Source: Nitrosomonas sp. (lineage in GTDB: Bacteria; Pseudomonadota; Gammaproteobacteria; Burkholderiales; Nitrosomonadaceae). Taken from it: 37,589 bases of DNA. Each line of letters starts with the position of its first letter. Position 1 is the stretch's first letter. The stretch lies in assembly GCA_021774205.1 (NCBI GenBank), contig JAJFJI010000152.1:1-37589 (forward strand), read 5' to 3'. This document shows, piece after piece, positions 1 through 8,143 of the stretch. The position numbers were made by a program, and so were the translations under genes. A model generated the notes under the pieces. That model did not search any database and had not been told where the DNA came from. It saw only the letters and a list, made by a program, of their open reading frames with translations.

Positions 1-764
1 AAGAAAATAGCAATGACTGCAAGTCCACCAAAAAACCAATGTTCACGTATAATTTCAATAATTATTTTTGGGTGTGCACCATATCTTGACCAAAATGTAG
101 CGTCTGTTTTTAATTTATTTTTTAAAGATAATTCCGCAACATATGAGATAAAATCAACTTTTTTCTGAGTAGATTGATATAGTTTCATATACTCGCCTCT
201 TTCGAAGGCGTCGGCCTCATCGGCTCCGGGTAGAAAAAGTTCGGATTTAATTTCATTTAGATTGCAAAGTGTTGCAAGAACTGGCTTTTTAGCATATTCA
301 ACCCCATAAATATCTTGTAATGTTGATGCTAAATCTACTTTTCTGCTTTCAGGTAGTACTTTTGGTTCCCCACCCAAAACTTGAAATCTATGCTCCAATG
401 CTTGAAATCCGTAATTAATATTTCGCATGTTCCAGTGAGCCCAGTAATAGCTATAGTGGTCTGCTACGAATTTGAAATAATCTTTGAGTAACTCTAATTC
501 TATTTTTTCATATTCATTATCTAATTCTGATGAAGCGACATTGAGTTTCTCAGCATAATGATGTATTGAGAATGAACGAATTTCTCCACTATGGAGATAT
601 CTAATTGCTATTGATGCAATGCGGGGTGACTTACCATCATCTCGTTTAAAAAAACTTTCACAAGAATAGTGGATAATAAGTGATAAATCAGATCTATCAA
701 ACAAATGTTCTAGCTTTTGTTTAGCAGCTTTTTGTTTTTTGAGTCTGTATATTTCTGAGCCCAT
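1..764 (-). CDS. Unknown protein with C-terminal membrane segment (partial, 3' end off window)
   Basis: This frame is open from an ATG at 764-762 to the window edge, at least 254 codons. The ATG follows the TAA of the upstream gene directly (TAAATG), so the two are probably translationally coupled. The N-terminal half has a hydrophobic strand with an acidic residue (IIHYSCESFF) and later an aromatic-rich stretch (YYWAHWNMRNINYGF) with several His and Asn. This vaguely recalls a nuclease-like fold, but I cannot assign a family. The last visible residues (WFFGGLAVIAIF) look like a transmembrane helix. A soluble domain joined to a membrane segment, beside Gabija, would suit a defence effector; that is inference only. 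Confidence 0.7.
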   Translation of the reverse strand, partial: MGSEIYRLKKQKAAKQKLEHLFDRSDLSLIIHYSCESFFKRDDGKSPRIASIAIRYLHSGEIRSFSIHHYAEKLNVASSELDNEYEKIELELLKDYFKFVADHYSYYWAHWNMRNINYGFQALEHRFQVLGGEPKVLPESRKVDLASTLQDIYGVEYAKKPVLATLCNLNEIKSELFLPGADEADAFERGEYMKLYQSTQKKVDFISYVAELSLKNKLKTDATFWSRYGAHPKIIIEIIREHWFFGGLAVIAIF

Positions 765-1226
765 TTAGGAGTCTATTTGCTTTGTTGTTGATTTCCTAAT
801 TTGCATATTAATCAATATTTTATGCGCTTTCAAAACTTCCCCTTCTAAACTCTCTCTTTCTTCACTATCATTTAGGCGTTCGTTCAAAACAAAAGATAAA
901 GCCGATGCATAGTCACGTTTAAAATCTTTATTTATTTTGTTCCAATTAATATCCTTAAGTATCGATAATTTAGTAAATTCTAAGGGCACCATTTTCTTAT
1001 CTAATAATATTGCAATAATTGGATACCCTAGGGTGTTCTGCCATTTTGATGCATTATCATCTGAATAAAACGTAGTAAACGAATCGTTCCACGCAAGGCT
1101 ATAGAACTTACTTTTATCAGAAGAATATACCTTTGCAGAGTTACTTCCAGTATGCTCTATACGTAAATCAGCCAATACACTAATGGCTTCATAAAGCTTT
1201 TCAATCTTAGGTTTCTTAAAAATCAT
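765..1226 (-). CDS. Unknown 153-aa protein, first gene of a two-gene operon
   Basis: A 153-residue, lysine-rich soluble protein with no signal peptide or membrane segment. I do not recognise its family. It starts with an ATG at 1226-1224 and its stop abuts the ATG of the next gene, so both are read together leftwards. The C-terminal third is charged and probably helical. With its partner it sits just outside the first recombination-like core (1499-1528) and may belong to a further cargo unit whose other end is off the window. The 176 bp upstream, up to 1402, are AT-rich and presumably hold the promoter, but no box is clear enough to call. Confidence 0.6.
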   Translation of the reverse strand: MIFKKPKIEKLYEAISVLADLRIEHTGSNSAKVYSSDKSKFYSLAWNDSFTTFYSDDNASKWQNTLGYPIIAILLDKKMVPLEFTKLSILKDINWNKINKDFKRDYASALSFVLNERLNDSEERESLEGEVLKAHKILINMQIRKSTTKQIDS

Positions 1227-1402
1227 AATATTAGTTTATCTTGACAATACCATTATGAGTAATTATTTTCTTTTTCCATTGTAGTCAGTATCTTATCTTA
1301 ACATATTGGTATCTATTTCAATATTATATCTCTTCCGGTAATTTTTCCCTCCTCCTCACCAAACCTTTTTTAAGAATATAGACAAAGATTTATTGATAAG
1401 CA

Positions 1403-1528
1403 CTACGCAGCTTGTTTGCCTAAGTCATTACCAGACGACCTTTTGTCATGTATTAGTTTAAAAATTTCTTTACTCTCTACCCTTGACACCTTTTTCAAAG
1501 TTCGAGATCTGTATCGGTATGGCTCACA
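1403..1528 (-). pseudogene. Orphan 3' tail of a large serine recombinase (copy 1)
   Basis: Reading leftwards, the frame encodes EPYRYRSRT followed by 31 residues and a TAG. It matches the end of the complete recombinase at 6361-7914 (shared ...F.LIHDK..S...LGK.AA), with 12 of 31 tail residues identical. No catalytic, recombinase or zinc-ribbon domain precedes it: upstream, the frame runs into unrelated sequence. It is therefore either a remnant of a deleted recombinase or a tail carried as part of an insertable unit. The identical tail length in all three copies and the intact stop favour a maintained structure over random decay. Confidence 0.75.
1499..1528. repeat. Recombination-like core, copy 1
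   Basis: This 30-bp sequence, containing GATCTGTATCGGTATGG, recurs at 5401-5430 and 6457-6486 in the same orientation. All three copies agree at 28 of 30 positions, while the sequences on both sides differ. On the minus strand it covers the codons for EPYRYRSRT. Confidence 0.8.
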
Positions 1529-1849
1529 TAAGGAGAAATGCTTTTTTTGGTAACATCTCCACTCATACATCATTAATATAAGCCATATTTTGGCAGTCAA
1601 AAGAGCAAATTTTCACTCAAAATTTTGCACCTTAAGGGGACTCGAACTGATCAAATAGCTTTAATTCAGGCTTAAATGTAGTGGTGATGGTAAAGGTAGT
1701 GACGTTTCTTTGTGTTAGGGCTGGAATTGTGTCTTCACGTACTGATATTCCCCGGTAATGATGGCAGGCGACAGTGTATCTTCTTCGCTCCGGTACAGCC
1801 TAAATATGCACACTTGAAAAGTGTGTAGATTTGATATACTGCTTCTAAT
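1529..1849. other. Gene-free stretch between core 1 and Gabija
   Basis: No credible gene is seen. At 1605-1618 a block GCAAATTTTCACTC recurs at 5457-5470 to the right of core 2, so a second conserved element accompanies the core at variable distance (about 80 and 27 bp). Here the block is also half of an AT-rich near-palindrome (1605-1628). The stretch ends in the gajA promoter region. Confidence 0.5.
1809..1840 (+). promoter_or_regulatory. Candidate gajA promoter with operator-like hairpin
   Basis: A perfect 7-bp inverted repeat CACACTT-gaa-AAGTGTG (1809-1825) overlaps a -35-like TTGAAA (1814-1819). A TATACT box lies at 1835-1840 with a short 15-bp spacer. The gajA ATG follows the box by nine bases and has no Shine-Dalgarno sequence, so the transcript could be nearly leaderless. 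The palindrome is a plausible repressor site. Confidence 0.45.
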
Positions 1850-3622
1850 ATGAGTGAGATAGTTAATATAAAAAGTATTGAAATACAAAGATTTAGAGGT
1901 TTAGAGAATGTTATTTGGAATCCTGATCCAGGCATGAACATAATCCTAGGAGGCGGTGATTCTGGAAAAACCACAATTCTTGAGGCGATTGGTTTGCTTT
2001 TTAGTCCAGTTAACTCGTTAACCCTTTCGGAAACTGATTTTTGGCAACGAATAAGTGAAGATGAGTTTTGTATTGTTGCCACCATCAGCGTTTCCGATGA
2101 TTTCGAATTTTCATCTGGAACCAAGACATATTGGCCTTGGGAATGGAATGGTCAAAAAGCAGTTCTACCTACAAGTGATTCAGATGAACCAAGTGAGCAA
2201 CAAACTCCAGTCTTCAAGGTTTCTTTAACAGCTAATTCTGATTTTGAACTGTTATGGGAAATCATTCAACCTAACGATGAACGAGAGCATTTTCCAGTAG
2301 GTTTGCGTAGAAAGATTGGAGTTGTAAAACTCACTAGCGAAGATAAAAATGACAGAGATTTACGATTGGTTTACGGGTCTGCACTCGATCGACTACTTTC
2401 TGACAATACTCTTCGGTCTAAGATAGCGCATATAATTTCTCAGTACCCGTTGACGAAATCGCTATCTGAAGATGCAATGAAGTCGCTTAATGACTTGGAT
2501 CAAAAACAAAAAGAGAGAGCTCTTCCTTCGGGTCTCGATCTAGGAATTACTGGCAGCCAAGGAATATCTGTGGGTGCATTAATCTCGTTATTTGCAACAA
2601 AGGACAGTGTAAAACTCCCCTTAACTAACTGGGGTGCTGGTACGCGGCGAATGTCATCATTTGCTATAACTTCTTCTAACGCTGACAATGACGAAATCAT
2701 CTTAATTGACGAGATTGAGCGGGGACTTGAACCATATAGGTTACGTCAATTTATAAACTCTCTCATAGATGAACCAAGGCAATCATTCATAACAACACAT
2801 AGCCCGGTTGCAATTAGTAGTTCGCATAATGCGCAACTTTGGTACCTTGATGCTACTTCGAATATAGGTGCATTAGATAAAAAGACCATCAGACTTCAGC
2901 AGGAACGTGACCCGGAGACGTTCTTGTCAAAGATTCCAATTATTGTTGAAGGACAAACTGAGCAAGGGTTTGTATCAAAAATTTTATGCACCGTGTTTAA
3001 AACTAATCCACAATATTATGGCATTCGTGTATGTTTGGGTCAGGGTGATGATCAGATGTTACCTGTATTGGAGGCACTTTCCAGGACGGGACTGACATTT
3101 GCAGCCTTTGCTGATAATGATGAAAAAAGCTCTGGTAGGTGGGAGAAGGTAAAAGAAGCGATGAATGATAGGCTTTTTCGTTGGGAAAGTGGATGTACTG
3201 AAGCCAACATCATTTCTCTTTTACCAGAAAACTATCTCCCAAAACTTTTTATCGATCCTGATGGAGATTATGATGGATACCGATTACGTACGATTGCCGA
3301 TCGACTTGGAAATACAGAACAAAATATAACAATCGAATCTATTCAAGCTAATATAAATGAACAGAAAAAAAATCTCAGAAAGTTAATCATAGATGCTGCT
3401 ACTGGCAACACGGAAGGTGTCGAAGACAAGTCTACAAAAAAGAGTTGGAAGAAACACTCTCAAAGTTGGTTTAAGAAAGCTGATGGTAGTGGGGGTGCTG
3501 AATTAGTTGATCATCTCTTGTATTCTAGTAGTTGGACCGAGATCGAGCCAAAAATCAGACCATTTTTCAATAATATACTAACACTTGCCGGGCTCAGTCC
3601 AGTCGAAAAAATCAAAATATGA
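1850..3622 (+). CDS. gajA: Gabija protein GajA: ATPase-TOPRIM endonuclease
   Basis: This is an OLD-family nuclease. The N-terminal ABC/SMC-like ATPase half has a Walker A GGGDSGKTT (residues 34-42), a signature-like region NWGAGTRRMS and a Walker B EIILIDE (about 281-287). The C-terminal TOPRIM domain begins at PIIVEGQTEQG (about 363-373), with the metal-binding acidic residues FADNDE (about 420-425). Its 590 residues match the usual GajA length (near 580). In known Gabija systems GajA assembles with GajB and cuts DNA when nucleotide levels fall during phage infection. The stop codon overlaps the gajB ATG by 4 bp (ATGA), which implies translational coupling. The pair fills one unit between recombination-like cores 1 and 2. 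Assignment rests on domain order and the neighbour. Confidence 0.92.
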   Translation: MSEIVNIKSIEIQRFRGLENVIWNPDPGMNIILGGGDSGKTTILEAIGLLFSPVNSLTLSETDFWQRISEDEFCIVATISVSDDFEFSSGTKTYWPWEWNGQKAVLPTSDSDEPSEQQTPVFKVSLTANSDFELLWEIIQPNDEREHFPVGLRRKIGVVKLTSEDKNDRDLRLVYGSALDRLLSDNTLRSKIAHIISQYPLTKSLSEDAMKSLNDLDQKQKERALPSGLDLGITGSQGISVGALISLFATKDSVKLPLTNWGAGTRRMSSFAITSSNADNDEIILIDEIERGLEPYRLRQFINSLIDEPRQSFITTHSPVAISSSHNAQLWYLDATSNIGALDKKTIRLQQERDPETFLSKIPIIVEGQTEQGFVSKILCTVFKTNPQYYGIRVCLGQGDDQMLPVLEALSRTGLTFAAFADNDEKSSGRWEKVKEAMNDRLFRWESGCTEANIISLLPENYLPKLFIDPDGDYDGYRLRTIADRLGNTEQNITIESIQANINEQKKNLRKLIIDAATGNTEGVEDKSTKKSWKKHSQSWFKKADGSGGAELVDHLLYSSSWTEIEPKIRPFFNNILTLAGLSPVEKIKI

Positions 3623-5142
3623 CTGATGCCGAGGTAGAGGAATTGCTTCGTTCTGATGCACCAATAGTTGTAATCGAAGCGCCAGCTGGTTGTGGCAAAA
3701 CTTATCAAGCTGCCAATTACGCGGAGCATGCGGCCAAACAGCTAAATATAGGTCAAGTATTAGTTTTAACGCACACACATGCTGCTTGTTCAGTGATTGC
3801 TGAACGCACAAAAGAAATCAAGAAAAAAGTACGAATTCAAACTCTTGACAGCCTGATTAATCAAATTGCATCAATGTATCGAAAAACACTCGGATTACCA
3901 GAGGATGTGGCTGACTGGGCTCGTCATAACGGATACGAAACATTAGCTGAGAAAGTTTCTCTTCTTATGTGCGTAAATCCAATGTTATGCAAACATGTCA
4001 CCAAACTCTATCCAATCATTATTTGTGATGAACACCAAGATTCTAGTGAACATCAAGATAAGATTGTCAGAGCTATAAGTAAACAAGGAGCATTTCTTCG
4101 TATTTTCGGAGACCCAATACAAATTATTGGAGGAGGATCAAATCAAAAAAAGTTAGCTGGTGAAGCTTTGGCTAGATGGCGCAAGTTACTAACAACAAGT
4201 AAATTCGGTCATCTCGAAACTCCACACCGCTGGCTAAATTCGTCACCAGAACTAGGGTTGTGGATACAACAAGCAAGAATATCACTCGAAAAGAATGGGT
4301 TCATTGATCTTGAAAGCCAAAGACCATTAGGTTTAAACATTACAATGGCTGAAAATGTATCTCCATCTGCTCAACGTTATTTATTACGCCCTAATAATAG
4401 TAAGGAGCTTTCATCCTCGATAGAGAATGGACAAACAGCCCTTTATATAGCAGGAAAGAAAGCAACAGTAGAACATATTCATAGCTATTTTGGAAGACGA
4501 TTTCCAATCTGGGAAGGACATACACGACCCGCTCTTGAAAGTTTTATTGACCTTGTTACCTGTGATATTGAACTACATAAAAAGGTTAATGGGTATTTGG
4601 ATTTTCTCAATAAAATTTTGACGGGATTTACTCGTTCCAAGTATGGAAAACGCTTAGATGAAGAGGTTAAGTCTTTGCATTTTAATCCTAGAGGAGATAT
4701 ACCCCCTGAGTTGCACTACATGGCCATTATGATTATAAAAAACCCTAACCATATCGGTTTTGCTCAAGCAACATCACATCTCAAAACATTGATAATAAAT
4801 AAAGCCAAAGGTTTTGATGCTATACATATTAAGTATCCAACAGAACTTACCGATTTAATCAAACTAAAGTCATTCAGTGATGCTAAACAAGGTTATGCGG
4901 ATTTAAGTCAGCGACGATCACGTGCGCACCCAAAGCCGCCATCAAAAGCCGCTAGTACCATACACAAATCAAAAGGACTTGAAGCTGAAAGTGTTGTCAT
5001 TTTTGGATGTGATGCAAATCATTTTGGAAATTCTCAAACAAAGAAGAATCTTCTGTATGTAGCTTTAAGTAGACCTACTCATACTCTTACCTTGGTTCTC
5101 TCACGAGACAATCCTTCTCCACTTATCAAATATAATGGTTGA
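3619..5142 (+). CDS. gajB: Gabija protein GajB: UvrD-like helicase
   Basis: A superfamily 1 helicase-like ATPase of 507 residues, close to the usual GajB length (about 495). Walker A is APAGCGKT at residues 21-28. The Walker B / DExQ-type motif is IICDEHQDS at about 134-142. The late motifs STIHKSKGLEAESVVIFG and LLYVALSRPTH are typical of UvrD/PcrA motifs V and VI. In Gabija, GajB binds the GajA tetramer and helps activate it on DNA ends. The start overlaps the gajA stop. After the stop, 160 bp of AT-rich sequence without features lead to the second orphan recombinase tail. Confidence 0.92.
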   Translation: MTDAEVEELLRSDAPIVVIEAPAGCGKTYQAANYAEHAAKQLNIGQVLVLTHTHAACSVIAERTKEIKKKVRIQTLDSLINQIASMYRKTLGLPEDVADWARHNGYETLAEKVSLLMCVNPMLCKHVTKLYPIIICDEHQDSSEHQDKIVRAISKQGAFLRIFGDPIQIIGGGSNQKKLAGEALARWRKLLTTSKFGHLETPHRWLNSSPELGLWIQQARISLEKNGFIDLESQRPLGLNITMAENVSPSAQRYLLRPNNSKELSSSIENGQTALYIAGKKATVEHIHSYFGRRFPIWEGHTRPALESFIDLVTCDIELHKKVNGYLDFLNKILTGFTRSKYGKRLDEEVKSLHFNPRGDIPPELHYMAIMIIKNPNHIGFAQATSHLKTLIINKAKGFDAIHIKYPTELTDLIKLKSFSDAKQGYADLSQRRSRAHPKPPSKAASTIHKSKGLEAESVVIFGCDANHFGNSQTKKNLLYVALSRPTHTLTLVLSRDNPSPLIKYNG

Positions 5143-5304
5143 CAATTAACTTATTAGAAAATAGAAGAAAATTAAACAGGACAAAGAGGTAATTTTTAGA
5201 CTGTTGCCCTCAATTCAACAGATTCTATCAATCAATTTAGAAAATTATCGATCCTTGAGAGATTTCAATTTTTTGAGAGTATATTTAAAGACTAACAAAC
5301 AATA

Positions 5305-5430
5305 TTACGCAACTTTTTTACTTGAAGGATCGCTGCTTGGTTCTTTGTCATGTATCAATCTAAATATTTTTTTCGAATTGTTACCGGGTTTAGCGTCAAA
5401 AGTTCGAGATCTGTATCGGTATGGTTCACA
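5305..5430 (-). pseudogene. Orphan 3' tail of a large serine recombinase (copy 2)
   Basis: Reading leftwards, the frame encodes CEPYRYRSRT then 31 residues ending ...IFRLIHDKEPSSD...KKVA and a TAA. It shares 16 of 31 tail residues with the intact recombinase at 6361-7914 and 12 of 31 with copy 1. Upstream of the core the frame reads about 20 residues (GGVKICTGGKLSVR) that could be the last part of a recombinase body, but there is no domain beyond that. The plus-strand frame through this segment is its shadow. It forms the distal end of the Gabija unit. Confidence 0.75.
5401..5430. repeat. Recombination-like core, copy 2
   Basis: Second copy of the 30-bp core. It differs from copy 1 by one base (a C-to-T change in GGYTCAC). 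The distance to copy 1 is 3902 bp and to copy 3 is 1056 bp, which defines a Gabija unit and a one-gene unit. Confidence 0.8.
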
Positions 5431-5546
5431 ACGGACAGATAATTTGCCACCAGTGCAAATTTTCACTCCACCAATTACCAAGGCACAAAAATAACCTTGA
5501 CATAACAGGGATCTATATTAAAGTTGCATGTAGATATTGTTGATTT

Positions 5547-5599
5547 TCCTCTATGTCCACAGCTGATTGAATGTTCGATCAACTGCATTATGTAGAGGA
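5547..5599 (+). promoter_or_regulatory. Nested hairpin covering a ribosome binding site
   Basis: The outer arms TCCTCTA (5547-5553) and TAGAGGA (5593-5599) enclose the inner arms CAGcTGAT (5560-5567) and ATCAaCTG (5578-5585). The right outer arm contains the Shine-Dalgarno sequence of the 209-aa gene at 5608. If formed in RNA it would block translation of that gene. Confidence 0.45.
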
Positions 5600-5607
5600 G
5601 AGTTAAT

Positions 5608-6237
5608 ATGGAGTACGAAATAAAACTGGTTCCTTTAGAAATTACCCCACCATCGATTGAATCGCTCGATCCTGATCGTAGAAAAGACTTTTATGCTCGA
5701 CGACTCGGTATTGAATCATATAAAGCTACTTTCCCTTTGGTAATTAACAACATTCCAGAAGATGAGATGTTTCATAATACAGAAAGCTTTACTATGAGGT
5801 TAATGCGGAGGTCTATTTTTGATAAAAGTTACATTGCACAAAATGTAGCGATGGACGAGGTTGATAATCTTGAGAGTTTTATTTGGCAAGCATTCACAGA
5901 TGAAATCATTACTCAGGATAAATTCTATAGATATCTAAAACAGATTCCCTATCAAGTACTTGAACATTGTGATACTGCTAACAACACTGGAGTATTTACA
6001 ACCTTCGAAATCTGGCGAAATAGAGAGTATGATTTTTGGTTTCTTGTCGGCTGCATTGGTTTTAAAGATTATGTTATCGCCGAGTGGCAGTCAACTAAGA
6101 ATAATCCTCTTATTAATTTTGATTCAGTAATTGCTTGGGTTGAGGAAGGTAAATATCCAACTGACTGTATAATTGATAGTGGTGTGTTTTTTTATAAACA
6201 TATCGCAAATTCCTTAAAGAATAAGCGGAAGAAGTAA
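5608..6237 (+). CDS. Unknown 209-aa cargo protein
   Basis: A 209-residue protein I do not recognise. It has no signal peptide or transmembrane helix. It is rich in Phe, Tyr and Trp in its second half (EIWRNREYDFWFLVGCIGF) and ends in a basic tail (KNKRKK). The start is supported by a good Shine-Dalgarno (GAGGAG, nine bases before the ATG) and the end by an adjacent terminator. It is the only gene in the 1056-bp unit between cores 2 and 3, so its mobility unit exists to carry it. Since the neighbouring unit carries Gabija, a single-gene defence function is a fair guess, but nothing in the sequence proves it. Confidence 0.7.
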   Translation: MEYEIKLVPLEITPPSIESLDPDRRKDFYARRLGIESYKATFPLVINNIPEDEMFHNTESFTMRLMRRSIFDKSYIAQNVAMDEVDNLESFIWQAFTDEIITQDKFYRYLKQIPYQVLEHCDTANNTGVFTTFEIWRNREYDFWFLVGCIGFKDYVIAEWQSTKNNPLINFDSVIAWVEEGKYPTDCIIDSGVFFYKHIANSLKNKRKK

Positions 6238-6247
6238 TTCTTTACAA

Positions 6248-6279
6248 AAAAGCCATCACCTAAGCAAATGATGGCTTTT
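6248..6279 (+). terminator. Rho-independent terminator
   Basis: AAAAGCCATCA (6248-6258) pairs perfectly with TGATGGCTTTT (6269-6279) around a 10-base loop, eleven bases after the stop of the 209-aa gene. It is symmetrical and may also stop transcription coming from the recombinase on the other strand. Confidence 0.8.
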
Positions 6280-6360
6280 CATTTATCTACATAGTTTGGC
6301 AATATCTCCCCCTTACTAATTCCCTGCCTACTTTGTGAGAACATGGATATATACACTAAC

Positions 6361-7914
6361 TTACGCAGCTCGTTTACCCAGAACGTCGTCTGAGGGTTCT
6401 TTATCGTGTATGAGATCAAATAATTTTGCTAAAGAATTCTTTGGTTTCCTGTTATCAGTTCGAGATCTGTATCGGTATGGCTCACCATAACGTAATTTGT
6501 CGTCATTTGCGACTGCCTGAAATGGTTTTTTCAGAGTAAACACAAGCTTTTTTCCATCAACACAGAAGTTCGAGGTAACTGATTTCACCAATTCCCTATT
6601 TTCATTCCGATTGGCCAAAATACTGTTGCTAGATATAGCTTTTACCAGTTCGAGGAATTTTTGTGTCTTTTGGTCGTTTTCGGCAACTTGAGACTGTATT
6701 TCTTCCATTGATTCTTTGGCTTGTAGTCGTTCGTGGAGTAATTTCTGTTTCCGAGTGTCGAAAGTTTCTTTATCTATCATGCGATCAATGTATGCATCAG
6801 TAAGGCGGGTTATTCTGGCATCGATATTGGTAAGGTTAAGCTCGGCTGCTTTTAGTAACTCATCGTGGCGTTTAAATCTTTCTGATTGAAGATAAGATAA
6901 TTCGGCTTCCAGTATTTTAATTTCGTCACTAGACAGTAATAGTTTATCCAGCACCGCTTGCATCTGAGCATCAATCACGTCTTCTCGAACACAGGCTCTG
7001 GGGCAGTCTCTTGTTTGGCAACGATAATAGACAATTCCCTTTTGACGTTCGGCGATGAGGTTATAGTGGCAGTGCAGGCACCGCAGTGTCTTGCGATACC
7101 GAAATTCGTGCTTTAGTCCAGTATTTTTCGTTCTGCCGCGCAGAATATCCTGCACACGATCAAACTGCTCTTTTTTGATGAGTGGCTCATGGATACCCTG
7201 GTAACGTTCACCTGTCGATACTATATGCATTATGCCAATATAGAATTCATTTCCGAGCATTGTCGAAAGACCATTTCGTGAGACTCGATTCCCACGACGA
7301 TTACGTAACCCCGCTTGGTGCATTTCTTCACCCAGGGTATACAGGTTGTATTGGCTAGTGGCATATAATTGAAAAGCTTTTTGTACCAGTGGGGCCATGA
7401 TTGGATCAGGTAGCTTGGGCAATCCCCGGCCTTGATCGATATACCCGAGTGGTGCACGCAGAGGATAAAGTCCTTGCCTCAGTCTACCCAGAAAACCTTT
7501 TTTAACTTCGTCACGGAGGTTACGGATAAAATCAGCTGCCACTACTGCTTGTATATCAGCGGCCAAACGTCCGCCACGCGATTGCAAATCTAGGCTCTCG
7601 TGCGCAAAGTGAATTTCGATTCCTTTGTCAATTAATGAGCCGAGATCAGCCCAGTCTTTAAGATTTCTGGCTCCCCGATCAATTTTATGAATTATTACCC
7701 CATCCGCTTTACCTTTAACCAGCAACCTAAGCATAGTAGTAAAAATAGTGCGACCCCGTTTAGCTGCCGTCTCCTTTTCTTCAAACCATTCCCTGATGCA
7801 TAAATTATGACGTTTGGCGTAGTTTTCTATGGCGAAACGTTGCTCTGTTAATGATGAACCATGTTCACCTTGTTTGATTGTAGATACTCTGATGTATGCA
7901 TAAACATATTTCAT
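6361..7914 (-). CDS. Large serine recombinase (integrase)
   Basis: 517 residues. The N-terminal resolvase domain carries the nucleophile in YIRVST (Ser11) and active-site arginines around KIDRGARN (77-84). The central Recombinase domain runs about 160-260. A zinc ribbon with Cys279, Cys282, Cys299 and Cys304 and a coiled coil (about 330-420) follow, as in phage and ICE integrases. The protein ends with EPYRYRSRT (478-486) and a 31-residue basic tail. The DNA for EPYRYRSRT is the third copy of the repeated core, so the presumed crossover site lies inside the gene and the tail can be exchanged by recombination. The start ATG overlaps the upstream 74-aa gene (ATGA). Confidence 0.93.
   Translation of the reverse strand: MKYVYAYIRVSTIKQGEHGSSLTEQRFAIENYAKRHNLCIREWFEEKETAAKRGRTIFTTMLRLLVKGKADGVIIHKIDRGARNLKDWADLGSLIDKGIEIHFAHESLDLQSRGGRLAADIQAVVAADFIRNLRDEVKKGFLGRLRQGLYPLRAPLGYIDQGRGLPKLPDPIMAPLVQKAFQLYATSQYNLYTLGEEMHQAGLRNRRGNRVSRNGLSTMLGNEFYIGIMHIVSTGERYQGIHEPLIKKEQFDRVQDILRGRTKNTGLKHEFRYRKTLRCLHCHYNLIAERQKGIVYYRCQTRDCPRACVREDVIDAQMQAVLDKLLLSSDEIKILEAELSYLQSERFKRHDELLKAAELNLTNIDARITRLTDAYIDRMIDKETFDTRKQKLLHERLQAKESMEEIQSQVAENDQKTQKFLELVKAISSNSILANRNENRELVKSVTSNFCVDGKKLVFTLKKPFQAVANDDKLRYGEPYRYRSRTDNRKPKNSLAKLFDLIHDKEPSDDVLGKRAA
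6457..6486. repeat. Recombination-like core, copy 3 (inside the recombinase gene)
   Basis: Third copy of the core, inside the intact recombinase gene at the codons for EPYRYRSRT. It differs from copy 1 only at the last base. The distance from the core to the stop codon (32 codons counting the shared Thr) is identical in all three copies. Confidence 0.8.
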
Positions 7915-8135
7915 AATGGGTCTTTATTAGACTCATTAACTCTATCATTTATTACAGGAATGTCACATATCTCGTCCAGTCTATTTTCTGCTTCCAGACG
8001 GAGAAATATTCGATAAATCACACCTAAATACTCACGAAAGTTAACTGTCGCTTCTTTCAGTTCTTCCTCGCTGGCATCAGGCATCCAGTGCCGTACAATC
8101 TCAGCGATTTCTGGGATGTTTTTGTTTTCTTTCAT
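7911..8135 (-). CDS. Small protein paired with the serine recombinase
   Basis: A 74-residue acidic, mostly helical protein (...ASEEELKEATVNFREYLGVIYRIFLRLEAE...) of no family I can name. It lies directly upstream of the recombinase with a 4-bp ATGA overlap, so the two are co-translated. Such a tight link suggests a regulator or directionality partner of the recombinase, but no DNA-binding motif is visible. It starts about 107 bp from the divergent helicase-like gene. Confidence 0.65.
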   Translation of the reverse strand: MKENKNIPEIAEIVRHWMPDASEEELKEATVNFREYLGVIYRIFLRLEAENRLDEICDIPVINDRVNESNKDPL

Positions 8136-8143
8136 CTGTTTAG

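Noticed and set aside
1630..1660. GTTCGAGTCC-like T-arm on the minus strand, possible tRNA fragment or attachment site
   Set aside because: The flanking bases do not form a T stem, and no anticodon or acceptor arm can be built nearby.
1735..2124. 129-codon minus-strand frame over the start of gajA
   Set aside because: It is the shadow of gajA and its promoter region, and the real protein has clear motifs on the other strand.
5204..5494. Plus-strand 96-codon frame
   Set aside because: It is antisense to the orphan recombinase tail and core, and it has no credible start or homology.
5497..5519. TTGACA with a downstream TATATT as promoter of the 209-aa gene
   Set aside because: The spacer is only 11 bp, too short for a normal sigma-70 promoter, so it was not annotated.
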